Assembly (NCBI RefSeq): GCF_947497695.1
Contig: NZ_CANMHM010000002.1
Coordinates: forward strand, 1-64,000
Direction: 5' to 3'
Source of the DNA: an uncultured Polaribacter sp.
GTDB lineage: Bacteria > Bacteroidota > Bacteroidia > Flavobacteriales > Flavobacteriaceae
Length of the DNA stretch: 64,000 bases
Below are positions 9,643 to 19,506 of the stretch, piece after piece. The stretch's first letter is position 1. Every line of letters begins with the position of its first letter. The translations under genes and the position numbers were made by a program. The notes beneath the pieces were generated by a model. The model was not told the DNA's origin. It ran no database searches and saw only the letters and a program-made list of their open reading frames with translations.

Positions 9643-11328
9643 TTATTGCGGTATTAACTCGATTAACTTCACTGAATGGGGAGCTAAATCTACTTTTAAT
9701 GCCAAGTATCCATCTTTTTTACCTACAAGTGCATCATCAACAGTTAATTTCAATTCAGAAAGGGCTTCATATTTAGATAAGTTACTATTTAAAACATTTT
9801 TCCATCCATCTTCAAAACGATCAGAAGGTCTGTTTCCATAAATACGCCCGTTTGTTTTTTCTCCAACACCTGCATTTCTAATATCTTTGTATAATTCGTT
9901 CATTAGAATACTATTGTCTTTATCTATAGTCCATTCTTTCATTTTCCATTTTTCAGTTCCAGAAATCTGACTTCCTTCTAATTTAGCATAAATGGTTTTA
10001 GCGTTTGTACTATTTCTAGTTGTATTATGGTTGTATATTAACACATAAATTTTACCATCTTTAGCAACAGGAATTACCCCAGAAAATCCAGATAAATTTT
10101 CTGTTGCAATCATTCTATTACCACCTTCCAATTTTAAAAACATTTCAGTAACACTTCTTCTTCCTGTTGGCAGAGTACTAAATTCTAGCTCTTGTCCCCA
10201 ATCGTAAATTTCTGTTACATTATACTTGTAAGCTAAAGCTGCAATAGTTGCATACCAACTTGCTCCAACCTCAGAACCATCACTTAAACTTAAACCTCTT
10301 ACACCATTATCACCTCTTAAAATTCCAAATTCTTGAATATCAAAAGGGATGTTTCTAAATTGCGAATAACTGTTTAATTTATCTCTATAAGGTTTTACTA
10401 CATTTTCAAACCTAACTTCTTTTTTATCCAATTTCTCATAATAAGAAAGGGCAAAGAAATCCATTTTTGTTCCAATTGCTCCTGTAGCGTAATTGGTACC
10501 TTTTGCACAATGGTCTATAATTTCTGTAGTAAATGTTGCTACACCTTCTGTTAATAAGTTACCTGGTCCAACAATAGCATTTGGTATTACTTTTAATACC
10601 TCATCTACTGTAATATCATAATGTTTAAAAAAATCATCTTTAGTTCCTCTCCAATGATGAGGCGTATAATTGGGTTCTGTGGCAATTCTAAAACGCCACG
10701 TTTTAACCTCAGACATTCCAAATTCATCAACCAAAGATTGTAGATAAGCATTTACATATTGTCTCCAAATTCCATAATCATTAGGTGGTTTAGAATTACC
10801 ATAAGTATCGTCTACTTTTGGCAAACTCATTTCCCAAGGAACATTATCCAAAACAATTCTTGGCTTAAAACCTGTTAACCTAAAATTTCGTAAACTGGTA
10901 ATTAATCCACTAAAATCGGTAATAATTTTACCTGAACTATCTACACCTTTATAAAAAGTATTTTTATTATCAGATCTTCCTCCCATCATTCTAACCAAAT
11001 TGTAACTTTTAACATATGGTTTAATGCTATTAAGGGAGGTTCTAAAGCTAGATCCATTAAATCTAGTTTGATTTATCATTGGCCTAGTAGACCAAAAGTT
11101 ATAAAACAAACCTTCTGAAGAACCTGTATTTATCGTTGCTATTTTGTTGGCATCAATTCCACTTAAATCTATTACATCTGGATCAACAGGATCCTCTATT
11201 GGATCTTCAATAGGATCTTCAAATAAACCTTTTTCATCGATTACCTCATCTTTAGAACAAGAAATAACTGTTATACACATCAACGCAATAACCAATATTA
11301 AATGTAATTTGCTACTATATTTTTTCAT
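9643..11328 (-). CDS. GH39-like clan GH-A glycosidase, surface lipoprotein
   Basis: 561 aa. The lipobox ends at Cys24 (ITVISC). An acidic, proline-rich linker follows (three EDP[IV] repeats, about 37-48), typical of lipoproteins carried to the cell surface. The catalytic barrel (about 70-410) has RFRIATEPNY with candidate acid/base Glu218 and FDIQEFGIL with candidate nucleophile Glu333. A C-terminal beta-domain follows (about 410-561). The pattern is closest to GH39-like enzymes; GH39-type proteins are also reported in ulvan loci. GH51 or GH30 cannot be fully excluded. It is expressed from its own PUL promoter (11349-11393). Surface location and clan suggest an endo- or branch-cleaving role on the polymer before import (inference). 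Confidence 0.72.
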   Translation of the reverse strand: MKKYSSKLHLILVIALMCITVISCSKDEVIDEKGLFEDPIEDPIEDPVDPDVIDLSGIDANKIATINTGSSEGLFYNFWSTRPMINQTRFNGSSFRTSLNSIKPYVKSYNLVRMMGGRSDNKNTFYKGVDSSGKIITDFSGLITSLRNFRLTGFKPRIVLDNVPWEMSLPKVDDTYGNSKPPNDYGIWRQYVNAYLQSLVDEFGMSEVKTWRFRIATEPNYTPHHWRGTKDDFFKHYDITVDEVLKVIPNAIVGPGNLLTEGVATFTTEIIDHCAKGTNYATGAIGTKMDFFALSYYEKLDKKEVRFENVVKPYRDKLNSYSQFRNIPFDIQEFGILRGDNGVRGLSLSDGSEVGASWYATIAALAYKYNVTEIYDWGQELEFSTLPTGRRSVTEMFLKLEGGNRMIATENLSGFSGVIPVAKDGKIYVLIYNHNTTRNSTNAKTIYAKLEGSQISGTEKWKMKEWTIDKDNSILMNELYKDIRNAGVGEKTNGRIYGNRPSDRFEDGWKNVLNSNLSKYEALSELKLTVDDALVGKKDGYLALKVDLAPHSVKLIELIPQ

Positions 11329-11348
11329 GAAATGATAAATTTATCAGT

Positions 11349-11393
11349 CAAATTTAAAAAAGATAAGATTAGCATCTATCCTGCAATGCACTG
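11349..11393 (-). promoter_or_regulatory. PUL composite promoter, GH39-like gene
   Basis: On the minus strand: CAGTGCATTGCAGGATA (11393-11377), 20 nt, then TAAATTTG (11356-11349), a perfect -7 box. The two CAG triplets are 10 bp apart. The ATG is at 11328. Confidence 0.75.
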
Positions 11394-11399
11394 CATAAA

Positions 11400-12152
11400 T
11401 TAGTTTATTTTTTTTAATAAAATATTCTTGTACTCAACTTTCATAGGTGGTCCAACATGTACTTGTACACCTATGTATCCTTTATTGGTTTTATTTTTAG
11501 TATCTAAATCAGTAACATCACTCATTAAAACACTATTTACAAAATGCTGCATCTGGTTGCCTTTTACAATAATGTGCATGGTATTCCAGTCGTTATTTTT
11601 TACTGAAGCTTTTAATACTGTTTTATCTCCTAAAGAGGCTACTACATTTCTTGTTTGCCAGCAATTTCTTTTTACATTCTTTCTAATATTTGATAATGGA
11701 ATACTATCAGGCATATTATTAATCACTACTTCCTCTCCAATATAAGCCAAAGTGGTTCGTTTTTTTTCTTCGTAATTTTGACCTGTATATTTGTTTTTTC
11801 CGTCGATGTCTGATTGATATCCTCTTAATGCAAAAGCTTTATTTTTAATCTTTTCGCTTCGATAATTCACACCACTATTACCCGATGTAGAAATTCTATA
11901 GTCTAATTTTAACTCAAAATTTTCTGGCTGCTCTTTTTCATAAATAACAAAAGAATTTCTTTTTAAAATGGTTTCTGGAGTTACTTCACCAATTAAAATT
12001 CCATCTTTTACAGACCAATAGGTCTTATCACCATTCCATCCTTCTAAATTTTTGCCATTAAAAATAGAGTAAAACTCTTTCTTTTTGTTGTCTTGGCAAG
12101 AAAGAAAACAAAAGTTAATACTCAATATTGCAATGTAAATTATTTGTTTCAT
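11400..12152 (-). CDS. DUF1080 / 3-keto-disaccharide hydrolase-domain lipoprotein
   Basis: 250 aa lipoprotein (lipobox ending at Cys19, CFLSC). A single DUF1080 domain spans most of the protein: it starts FYSIFNGKNLEGWNGD and contains ISTSGNSGVNYRSEK, NDWNTMHIIVKGNQMQHFVNS and GYIGVQVHVGPPMKVEYKNI. This concanavalin-like jelly roll is named the 3-keto-disaccharide hydrolase domain; some members cleave glycosides whose sugar was first oxidised at C3. It is the last gene of a three-gene unit (T9SS binding protein, sulfatase, DUF1080) with a 3-bp gap to the sulfatase. Its co-regulation with the cytochrome/DUF1501 operon at 35-40 kb suggests possible oxidised glycoside intermediates, which is inference only. 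Confidence 0.85.
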   Translation of the reverse strand: MKQIIYIAILSINFCFLSCQDNKKKEFYSIFNGKNLEGWNGDKTYWSVKDGILIGEVTPETILKRNSFVIYEKEQPENFELKLDYRISTSGNSGVNYRSEKIKNKAFALRGYQSDIDGKNKYTGQNYEEKKRTTLAYIGEEVVINNMPDSIPLSNIRKNVKRNCWQTRNVVASLGDKTVLKASVKNNDWNTMHIIVKGNQMQHFVNSVLMSDVTDLDTKNKTNKGYIGVQVHVGPPMKVEYKNILLKKIN

Positions 12153-12155
12153 TTT

Positions 12156-13733
12156 TTAGTCTTTAGTAAGTTTACTTTTCCACCAATTTGCATTGGGTTT
12201 AAAATCTTTAGACAATACTTCTAGTCTGTTTTTCTCTAAAGATTGCAATTTTTGAGTTTTGATATTTTCTAATCTTGTTTTTCTTTTATTTTCATCAAAT
12301 AAAACATCTTCTGTAGGATAATTTGCACCAACTTCTTCTAACCAATTTAGTAATTGATTACTTAACTTTTTGGCAAGTTCTGGATGTTTTTTAACAACAT
12401 TTAAATGATCTTTTTCTGTAGATGGAAGTTTGAATAATTCTTGACGATTATCTTCCCAATAGTGAATTAATTTCCAACCATTTTGCTGAATGATAGACGA
12501 AGGTTCTCCTCCTTGATTTCCATAATGAGGATAATGCCAATACAAAGGTCTATTTTTATTGATGTTTTTTCCTTCTAAAATTGGTTTTAAACTGATGCCA
12601 TCTATATGTTGTTTTGGTTTTAATGAGATATTGGTCAAATCCAACAAAGTTGGATAAAAATCTGTATGAATTACAGGGAAATCTGTTTCTCTATTACTAT
12701 TCTCTAACCAAGGCACTTTTATAAAAAAAGGTTCTCTTATACCACCTTCCCATTGATAGCCTTTTCCTCCTCTTAATGGTAAATTACTTGTTGCATAATT
12801 ATCTCCAGAAGCAACGCCTCCATTATCTGAAGTAAAAACAACAATGGTGTTTTTATCTAAACCATTTTCTTTTAAAGCTGATAAAACAATACCAACTGCA
12901 GCATCCATAGTTGCTACCAAACCACCATAAATGGGATTATCTTGCACAACTCTTACTGGTAAAACACGTTCCATTTTATAACCAGATTTTGCAATTCCTA
13001 AACTACCTGCTTTATCTCTGTATTTATTCCACTTTAGTTCTGTAGTTTGAATGGGTGCATGTACTGCATAAAAAGATAAAAAAGCAAAAAAGGTACTGTC
13101 TTTATTTTGGTTGATAAAATTAACGGTTTCATTTGCCAAACGAAGCGTAAGGTTTTCTCCTTTTTCTTTATCTTTTAGTTTGGGGTTTTTAAAAGGCGAA
13201 AAGAATCCTGCTGAAGGTCCACCTCTGTGAAAACCACCTTTATTGATTTCAAATCCGTGATTTTCTGGATACGAACCTTTGTTTCCTAAGTGCCATTTTC
13301 CTGCAAAAAAAGTTTTATAACCAGCTGTTTTAAAAGCTTCTGCAATAGTAATATCTTGTTTTGGTAAAGCTTGAACATAGTTTGCTGGCAATAATTTGTC
13401 TTGCCTATTTCTTGTTCGCCAAGCTTCACCTGCTTTTGCACCAATCCAATCTGTAATTCCATGACGTGCAGTAAACTTACCAGTCATAATACTGGCTCTT
13501 GAAGGACTGCAAACTCTACTTGCAGCATAACCCTGAGTAAATATTGTACTTTGATTTGCCAATTGATCTATATTTGGCGTTTCATAAAATTTACTCCCTG
13601 TAATTCCTAAATCATGATAACCTAAATCATCAACAAGAATGAAAAGGATGTTTGGTTTTATTTTCACTTCTTTTTTACAACTAAAAAGAAATATTACTAA
13701 CAATAAAAAAAAGTGCTTTAAAACCTTAAACAA
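12156..13733 (-). CDS. S1-type formylglycine sulfatase, lipoprotein (TTG start)
   Basis: 525 aa. The first codon is TTG at 13733: an in-frame stop lies three codons upstream, and no ATG occurs before the essential signal sequence, which runs VLKHFFLLLVIFLFSCKKE (lipobox Cys19). NILFILVDDLGYHDLG supplies the N-terminal metal ligands. VCSPSRASIMTG places the formylglycine cysteine at Cys75. FAGKWHLG and VFTSDNGG are further sulfatase landmarks. The C-terminal GWKLIHYWED segment is typical of arylsulfatase A-like S1 enzymes acting on marine glycans. It is second in an operon with the T9SS binding protein (16 bp upstream) and DUF1080 (3 bp downstream). The sulfate position removed cannot be predicted. 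Confidence 0.93.
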   Translation of the reverse strand: MFKVLKHFFLLLVIFLFSCKKEVKIKPNILFILVDDLGYHDLGITGSKFYETPNIDQLANQSTIFTQGYAASRVCSPSRASIMTGKFTARHGITDWIGAKAGEAWRTRNRQDKLLPANYVQALPKQDITIAEAFKTAGYKTFFAGKWHLGNKGSYPENHGFEINKGGFHRGGPSAGFFSPFKNPKLKDKEKGENLTLRLANETVNFINQNKDSTFFAFLSFYAVHAPIQTTELKWNKYRDKAGSLGIAKSGYKMERVLPVRVVQDNPIYGGLVATMDAAVGIVLSALKENGLDKNTIVVFTSDNGGVASGDNYATSNLPLRGGKGYQWEGGIREPFFIKVPWLENSNRETDFPVIHTDFYPTLLDLTNISLKPKQHIDGISLKPILEGKNINKNRPLYWHYPHYGNQGGEPSSIIQQNGWKLIHYWEDNRQELFKLPSTEKDHLNVVKKHPELAKKLSNQLLNWLEEVGANYPTEDVLFDENKRKTRLENIKTQKLQSLEKNRLEVLSKDFKPNANWWKSKLTKD

Positions 13734-13749
13734 TTTGATTTAAATAAGT

Positions 13750-14748
13750 TTATATCTTAACTATTTTCTTTACAAAATAATTCTTTTTATCAGCGTTAGA
13801 AATAAAATATATTCCTTTTTTTAAATCGCTTATATCAATAGTTTGTGATATAGTATTCATCTTTATTTGACGAACCTTTGCTCCTAAAATATTGTGTATG
13901 ATTAGTGTACTGTTTTGAGGTAAATTTTTAACCTCTATATTTCCTTCTGTAGGATTTGGATAAATACTGATTGTTGGTTTTGTTACTGAACTTGTTGACA
14001 AAGATGCATCAAAACAATCAGATTCTGGATTATTTAGATCATGTGCATTAGAATCAGACAGATTACTTCTTCTTAAAACCATCTTATCCATAAAAAATGA
14101 ATTTGACCTTGCATCTACCAGTATAGAATAGTTACCAGGAGCATTAAAAGTTGCCCAGATAAATCTAAAAGAATTATGATCATTGGTGTTTGTTACAAAA
14201 CCCCATTTTCTATCATCAGCAGAATTTATAGGATGTCTATTCATAAAAGCTTTAAAATAACCACCAGTAGTAGAACCTGCAGGGCAGTCTCTATCTGGGT
14301 TACTATTACAACTAGGTTTTGGTTCTAAAGCTCCAGATGAAGTTGCACTATTTTGACTAGTTGCATAAAAGTCATCAGCAACTATTTTAAGCCAACCATC
14401 ATTGTGCTCTCCACCAGAATCACCTTTACCAATACGTCCACGCCACGCAAATCTATAAGTACCTGGATTGTTAATTTTTATATTGTAAGTTATTGGTGCA
14501 CCAGAAAGAGAACTAAAAGACTCTGCACCATTCCAAAAAATATAATTGATGGTTGCTCCAGATAAATTAGGGTCAGCTTCACTACCAGTTTGCCAATCAG
14601 ACCCAGCAGGAAAAACACCCGATTCCATTTCTATAGTTAATAAACCATCTTTTTCTTCAAAAGGAAGTGAACCATCACATGTTGCTGTTTGTGCAAATAA
14701 TTGCATTGAGACAATTGAAAGTATAAAAAGTAAAATGCTTTTTTTCAT
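13750..14748 (-). CDS. T9SS-exported carbohydrate-binding-like protein
   Basis: 332 aa. A signal peptide (ending QLFAQ, about residue 20) is followed by a beta-rich domain (about 25-230) starting GLLTIEMESG, an opening seen in CBM6/CBM35/malectin-like sugar-binding domains, with YRFAWRGRIGKGD and FRFIWATFNAPGNYSILVDARS strands. A linker leads to a T9SS type A sorting domain (about 258-332: ISIYPNPTEGNIEVKNL to KKGIYFIS), so it should be secreted or anchored on the surface through the type IX system. No catalytic residues or hydrolase fold are recognised; a binding role is inferred. It is first in its operon and directly follows a PUL promoter. Confidence 0.72.
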   Translation of the reverse strand: MKKSILLFILSIVSMQLFAQTATCDGSLPFEEKDGLLTIEMESGVFPAGSDWQTGSEADPNLSGATINYIFWNGAESFSSLSGAPITYNIKINNPGTYRFAWRGRIGKGDSGGEHNDGWLKIVADDFYATSQNSATSSGALEPKPSCNSNPDRDCPAGSTTGGYFKAFMNRHPINSADDRKWGFVTNTNDHNSFRFIWATFNAPGNYSILVDARSNSFFMDKMVLRRSNLSDSNAHDLNNPESDCFDASLSTSSVTKPTISIYPNPTEGNIEVKNLPQNSTLIIHNILGAKVRQIKMNTISQTIDISDLKKGIYFISNADKKNYFVKKIVKI

Positions 14749-14771
14749 TATTGTGTTTTTATAAATAGATA

Positions 14772-14816
14772 CAAAACTAAATAAACTTTAATCATATAGT
14801 ATCCTGTGCTGTATTG
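14772..14816 (-). promoter_or_regulatory. PUL composite promoter, T9SS binding-protein operon
   Basis: On the minus strand: CAATACAGCACAGGATA (14816-14800), 20 nt, then TAGTTTTG (14779-14772), a perfect -7 box. It should drive the operon 14748-11400. Confidence 0.75.
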
Positions 14817-14819
14817 ATT

Positions 14820-17663
14820 TTATTTTAAAGTTTTTTGATATTCAATTTTATAATTTCCAGAACCTAAAATTACTTCTTTTTTATCATCATCGTAAGAAGC
14901 ATCATTTATTTTTAAAGTTTCAAGTTCTTTTTCGTTTAAAATAATTTTAGCCCTTGTGTTAAAAGGTACTTCAAGATTCATAAATAAGTTTCCATTTTCA
15001 CTTTTCCAATCGTTTTTAATAGTTCCAAAAGGAGTAGGAACTGTAACTGAAGTTGATGTTATTTTCTTAGAAAATTCTGGGTTTACCGTAAATATTTTAA
15101 AACCTGGGTTTTCTAAGGTTGATTTAATTCCACCTAAAGATTCAAAGAAATACGCAGAAAAACCACTATGCATTGGGTGATTTAGAGAATTGGTTGGCCC
15201 TTCCATTTCTTCCCAAATAAATTGACGTTCTGGCCAAGTAGTAAATCCTGAATTCATTACATAAGTCTGACTTGGAAAATCTGGCGTTGTTAAAATTTGG
15301 TATGCCAAATCTGCATGTCCGTTTTCTGTTAAAACTGTGTAAATATATCTGTTTCCGTGAATTCCTGTAGAATGATGTCCTCCTTTAACCTCAACTATAT
15401 TGTGTACCAAGCCATTTACAACGGATTCTATTGCTGTTTTTGGTACCATTCCAAACTGTAAAGCTTGTACAGTTGCAGTCTGACTTTGATACCATTTGTG
15501 TTTTGTATTTGGAATATCAACTAAAAATTCTTTGTTAAACGCTTTTAATAATGCTTCTTTTTCATTTTTCATCTTCGCTTCATAAGCTGCATCATTATTC
15601 ATTTCTGCGAACTTTTCCATCACTTTTAAAATATCATAAAAATAGGCGTTTGCAGAAATAATTGGATCACATTCCATCACAGAAGGATTTTTACGTCTGT
15701 CCCAAAGTGGTGGACACCAATCTCCCATTCCATCTTGCATAATTCCATTTTCGCCTTTAAAATTCAGGTAAAAATCAGTTAACCCTTTCATGGGTTTATA
15801 GTACTCCTTTACAATAGCATCATCTCCATAAAATTTATAATTGTACCAAGGCAAATACATAGTTGCAACACCCCAATCTATTTTTGCGTAAGTTGATGTT
15901 CTCTTTCCAGGAGCAATCATTGTTGGAACTTGAAATTTTAACTCAGGATTGTTATGCCCTTTTGTTGGTCGCATTTGGGTTTTAATGTCTTCCATGTATT
16001 TTTTATAGAAGTCATACATATCATAATTATACAAAGCATATTCGCAAAAAGCATGGGCATCTCCTAACCAACCACATTTTTCTCTGTGAGGACAATCTTC
16101 TGGAATTCCGTGTAAATTATCTACAATAGTCCATTTACTTATGCTATGCATTTTATTCAATAATGCATCAGAAGATGTAAAACTTCCTGTTTCTTTAATA
16201 TCTGTTGCCACCAAAACTGCTTTAATCATAGCTGCATCTGGTTTTTTAGAAATCCCTTTTATTTTGGCATATCTAAATCCGTGATAACTAAATTTAGGTT
16301 CCCAAGATTCTACTCCTTCTCCTTTACAAATGTATTTGTAAATTTGTGTCATTCCATTTGCTCCACCACCAGTTGAACCTTTAAAAATATCTTTTCCATT
16401 TGTTAATAAAGCCTCTGTTGTAATTACATCAATTAATTGTCCTTTTTTCTCTTCAACGTTTAATTTTACCCAACCTGCAATATTTTGTCCAAAATCTACA
16501 ATCCATTCTCCATCAGCGCCTTTAAATACTCTTTGAGGTTCTAATTCTTTTAATTTTTTAATTGGTGGAATTTGACTCGCACTTATTTTTTTAATTTTCG
16601 GAGATGTTACTTTTACATTACCCCATTTAGTATCATTGTAACCAACTGTGTTCCATTTTCCAATTTCGTGACGAGCATCATAGGTATCACCTCCATAAAT
16701 ATTATTGAATACTATTGGCCCTGTAGACTCTTTCCAGTTTTTATCCGTGTAAAAATCTGCTGATGTACCGTCAGTATAATTTAATTTTACCAAACAACGT
16801 ACGGTTGGCGGACCGTAAGACACCCCTTTTTTATTTGATTCTGGATCTCGGCTCCAAGAAATATTTTGTCCGTAAAATCCATTTCCTACTATAATTCCAA
16901 AGGCATTTTTACCAGATTTTAATTGTTCGGTAATATCATAATTCACATAATAGGCTTGCTTATCATAATTTGAAGGTGCAGGATCTAAAACGTGATCACC
17001 CACTTTTTCTCCATTTAAATACAACTCATAATATCCCAATCCGCAAACATATACTTGCGCATCTTCAATTTTTTTATCGATTTCTAATTCGTTTCTAAAA
17101 TAACTTGCAGGAAAACCATTTACTTTTTTTGCAGGTTGGTTTACCATTCTACCTGTTTTGTAATCTCTAAATTGATAAGGAGAAGTTCTAGTATCTTTAT
17201 TTAAGGTAATCCATTTAGAATCGCCCCAGTTTTCTTTATTCATCAATGCCATTTGGAAATTTTGAACTTCAGACCAAGATGAAGCATCACCTTTTTCATC
17301 CCAAATTTTTACTTTCCAAAAATAAGTTTGCATTGCTTTTAAAGCTGTTCCTTTATATTTTACAAACGTAGATTTGTTAATTTCAGTTTTATCAGAATTC
17401 CAAATATCTGCGTCATCTTCATTTAATTTATCTTTAGCTGAGGCTACTAAAATTTGATATGCAGATTGTGATTTATTGAATCCTTCTGCATTAACAATCC
17501 AAGAAAAATCGGGTTGTTTATTTTCTATTGCTTTTGGATTTTGTTTTGTGTTTATCAATAATTTCTCAAAAGACATTGATGCTCTTGATGTAGAAACTTG
17601 TTTGCAAGAAAAGCAAAGAATTGAGATTACAAAAAGAGAGAATAGCGTTTGTTTTTTTAACAT
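14820..17663 (-). CDS. GH78 alpha-L-rhamnosidase, lipoprotein
   Basis: 947 aa with a lipobox ending at Cys20 (SILCFSC). Domain order fits bacterial alpha-L-rhamnosidases: an N-terminal fibronectin-like domain (about 28-140, ending SSWSEVQNFQMA), a lectin-like N-domain (about 180-340, with YYELYLNGEKVGDHVLDPAPS), a beta-sandwich, the (alpha/alpha)6 catalytic barrel (about 490-850), and a C-terminal beta-sandwich. The family-defining acidic cluster is IPEDCPHREKCGWLGDAHAF, about residues 520-535. It should release terminal L-rhamnose from oligosaccharides in the periplasm. It lies 52 bp downstream of the T9SS glycosidase gene and has no promoter element of its own, so the two are probably co-transcribed. 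Confidence 0.93.
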   Translation of the reverse strand: MLKKQTLFSLFVISILCFSCKQVSTSRASMSFEKLLINTKQNPKAIENKQPDFSWIVNAEGFNKSQSAYQILVASAKDKLNEDDADIWNSDKTEINKSTFVKYKGTALKAMQTYFWKVKIWDEKGDASSWSEVQNFQMALMNKENWGDSKWITLNKDTRTSPYQFRDYKTGRMVNQPAKKVNGFPASYFRNELEIDKKIEDAQVYVCGLGYYELYLNGEKVGDHVLDPAPSNYDKQAYYVNYDITEQLKSGKNAFGIIVGNGFYGQNISWSRDPESNKKGVSYGPPTVRCLVKLNYTDGTSADFYTDKNWKESTGPIVFNNIYGGDTYDARHEIGKWNTVGYNDTKWGNVKVTSPKIKKISASQIPPIKKLKELEPQRVFKGADGEWIVDFGQNIAGWVKLNVEEKKGQLIDVITTEALLTNGKDIFKGSTGGGANGMTQIYKYICKGEGVESWEPKFSYHGFRYAKIKGISKKPDAAMIKAVLVATDIKETGSFTSSDALLNKMHSISKWTIVDNLHGIPEDCPHREKCGWLGDAHAFCEYALYNYDMYDFYKKYMEDIKTQMRPTKGHNNPELKFQVPTMIAPGKRTSTYAKIDWGVATMYLPWYNYKFYGDDAIVKEYYKPMKGLTDFYLNFKGENGIMQDGMGDWCPPLWDRRKNPSVMECDPIISANAYFYDILKVMEKFAEMNNDAAYEAKMKNEKEALLKAFNKEFLVDIPNTKHKWYQSQTATVQALQFGMVPKTAIESVVNGLVHNIVEVKGGHHSTGIHGNRYIYTVLTENGHADLAYQILTTPDFPSQTYVMNSGFTTWPERQFIWEEMEGPTNSLNHPMHSGFSAYFFESLGGIKSTLENPGFKIFTVNPEFSKKITSTSVTVPTPFGTIKNDWKSENGNLFMNLEVPFNTRAKIILNEKELETLKINDASYDDDKKEVILGSGNYKIEYQKTLK

Positions 17664-17715
17664 CGTTTATGTTTGAATTAGCAGATTATGGTTTTAAAAT
17701 TTGATAGATTTTATC

Positions 17716-19479
17716 TTATTTTACTACAATTTTATGATTAGAAATCCCTTGATCACTTTCTAATTGTAATATATAAATACCTTTTTGTATATTTTCAAAA
17801 CGGACTTGTTTTTCTGATATAAAACTACCTTTTTGAACTTCCACTCCATTAATTGAGTAAATTCTGTATTGTGCTTTTTCTCCATTGTTTATTTTGATGT
17901 TAAAAACACCTTTAGTCGGATTGGGATAAATATTAATTATTTGTTCTTGTACTATTTCTGAAGTAGATAATGTTGCATTACTCAATTCTATAATGTTTAT
18001 AGAGAATTTAGGCAATGTAATCCCTTCACTTCCTTCACTAATTAAAGCTAACGGATCTGTATCAATACCCATAGCTCTTTCTTCATCCATTTTATTAAAT
18101 GTAATCGCTTTGTGAGTTACTGTTTCTGTGTAAGCAGCTCCGTCAATATTCACCTTAAATGGTACATCCTGATTACTAAGGTTTACAACAAAAACTGAGG
18201 TTTTTCCATCTTTTGTTACTACTCTTGCGTTAACCGCTTTTACACCCTCTACCAAATTTGATACTTCTACATTGCTATCTATTAATGTGGTGTTTTCTAG
18301 CGCCAAACGAATGATTTCATAAGCTGAACCAAATAATGTTTTTTCTAAAGGATACTTAATCCTTGGGCGTTCTTTACCACTAGGAGATATATAAGTTTCC
18401 CAAACGTAATGAGAGTTTAATTGCCCATTTACACTAAACCAATTAGCACGCTCAAAAACATCTTGATTTTGACTCATAAAAATATAACAATCTACCATTC
18501 CTAGAACAGAAACTGCATTTGGGCCACCAGATTTTACACCCCATTCTGTTAACCAAATTGGTTTATTTGGTGCTACTTTATGTGCATAATCGTAAATAGA
18601 ATTTCCTAAAAATTTTCGAGCTGTAAGTGCAGTACTAAAAGCTTCATCACTATTATTAGAATCATCGGGGTCTGAACCTACATAAGTATGTACTGTAACT
18701 GCATCAAAATAAGTCAAATCTTCTGTTAAATCTTTATTCCAGTTAGGGTTTGCCCAACTATCTCTTCTTAATAAAGGAACAGATACTTTTATGTTAGGAT
18801 CTTTAGCTTTTAAAGCTGCAGACATTGATTTTGCTCTAGCAATATAATCTTCAGTATTTGGTATTATTGAGCTTCTTTGTCCAGGATAAAAATTTTCATT
18901 TCCCAATTCTACTACTTTTACCTCAAATCCTCTAGAAATCAAATCATTGTACCTTGCTATGGTTTCTGGGCTTCCATTATTAAAATCTTTATCATCTGCA
19001 CTCATATTAAATGTCCACATCATATCAAAACCTTTACCTGTTTGTAATTTTCTTGTCGCATTTAAACTTGTAAGTCCATCAATACCTACTTTAATATTAT
19101 TGGTATCAAATATCTTTATATTGGCTAATAAATCAGGTTTTTTTGTTTTAATCGTTTTATTAACTCCTTGTTCGTATTGAAAAGATTCTTCGCCAAAAAG
19201 TCTTGTAACATCTCTTCTCCAATCGTACCAATTTGCCCATAAACCGTGAGGAAATCTTATGGTTATTGGTTTTAATTTATTTATGAGGTCTTTTTCTTTT
19301 GTAGTTGAAAAATGATGCGTATTTGTACCTAGTAATAGATTATTAAATACTTCTGTATTAGAAGATGTTATATGAATTGTTGCTTCCATATTGGAAGGCA
19401 AATTAAATGGATAATCTTGAGAAAATACAGATACAGCTACTAACAAAGTAATACTAAAACAAAGTAACTTTTTAAACAT
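17716..19479 (-). CDS. T9SS-secreted clan GH-A glycosidase (GH39/GH51/GH79-like)
   Basis: 587 aa from the ATG at 19479. A longer frame begins with TTG at 19509, but that codon overlaps the -7 box (19507-19514), so it cannot be transcribed from that promoter; the ATG also gives a clean signal peptide (ending VSVFSQ). The barrel has VVELGNENFYPGQ with candidate acid/base Glu195 and KPIWLTEWGV with candidate nucleophile Glu312. A beta-domain follows. The C-terminus (about 510-587) is a T9SS sorting domain (INIYPNPTKGVFNIKI to GIYILQL). The protein is probably on the cell surface or secreted and attacks the polymer, perhaps as an endo-enzyme. The family is not clear from motifs alone. It is first in an operon with a GH78 rhamnosidase. 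Confidence 0.72.
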   Translation of the reverse strand: MFKKLLCFSITLLVAVSVFSQDYPFNLPSNMEATIHITSSNTEVFNNLLLGTNTHHFSTTKEKDLINKLKPITIRFPHGLWANWYDWRRDVTRLFGEESFQYEQGVNKTIKTKKPDLLANIKIFDTNNIKVGIDGLTSLNATRKLQTGKGFDMMWTFNMSADDKDFNNGSPETIARYNDLISRGFEVKVVELGNENFYPGQRSSIIPNTEDYIARAKSMSAALKAKDPNIKVSVPLLRRDSWANPNWNKDLTEDLTYFDAVTVHTYVGSDPDDSNNSDEAFSTALTARKFLGNSIYDYAHKVAPNKPIWLTEWGVKSGGPNAVSVLGMVDCYIFMSQNQDVFERANWFSVNGQLNSHYVWETYISPSGKERPRIKYPLEKTLFGSAYEIIRLALENTTLIDSNVEVSNLVEGVKAVNARVVTKDGKTSVFVVNLSNQDVPFKVNIDGAAYTETVTHKAITFNKMDEERAMGIDTDPLALISEGSEGITLPKFSINIIELSNATLSTSEIVQEQIINIYPNPTKGVFNIKINNGEKAQYRIYSINGVEVQKGSFISEKQVRFENIQKGIYILQLESDQGISNHKIVVK

Positions 19480-19506
19480 TTTTGTAATTTTTAACTTTTT
19501 GTTTCT

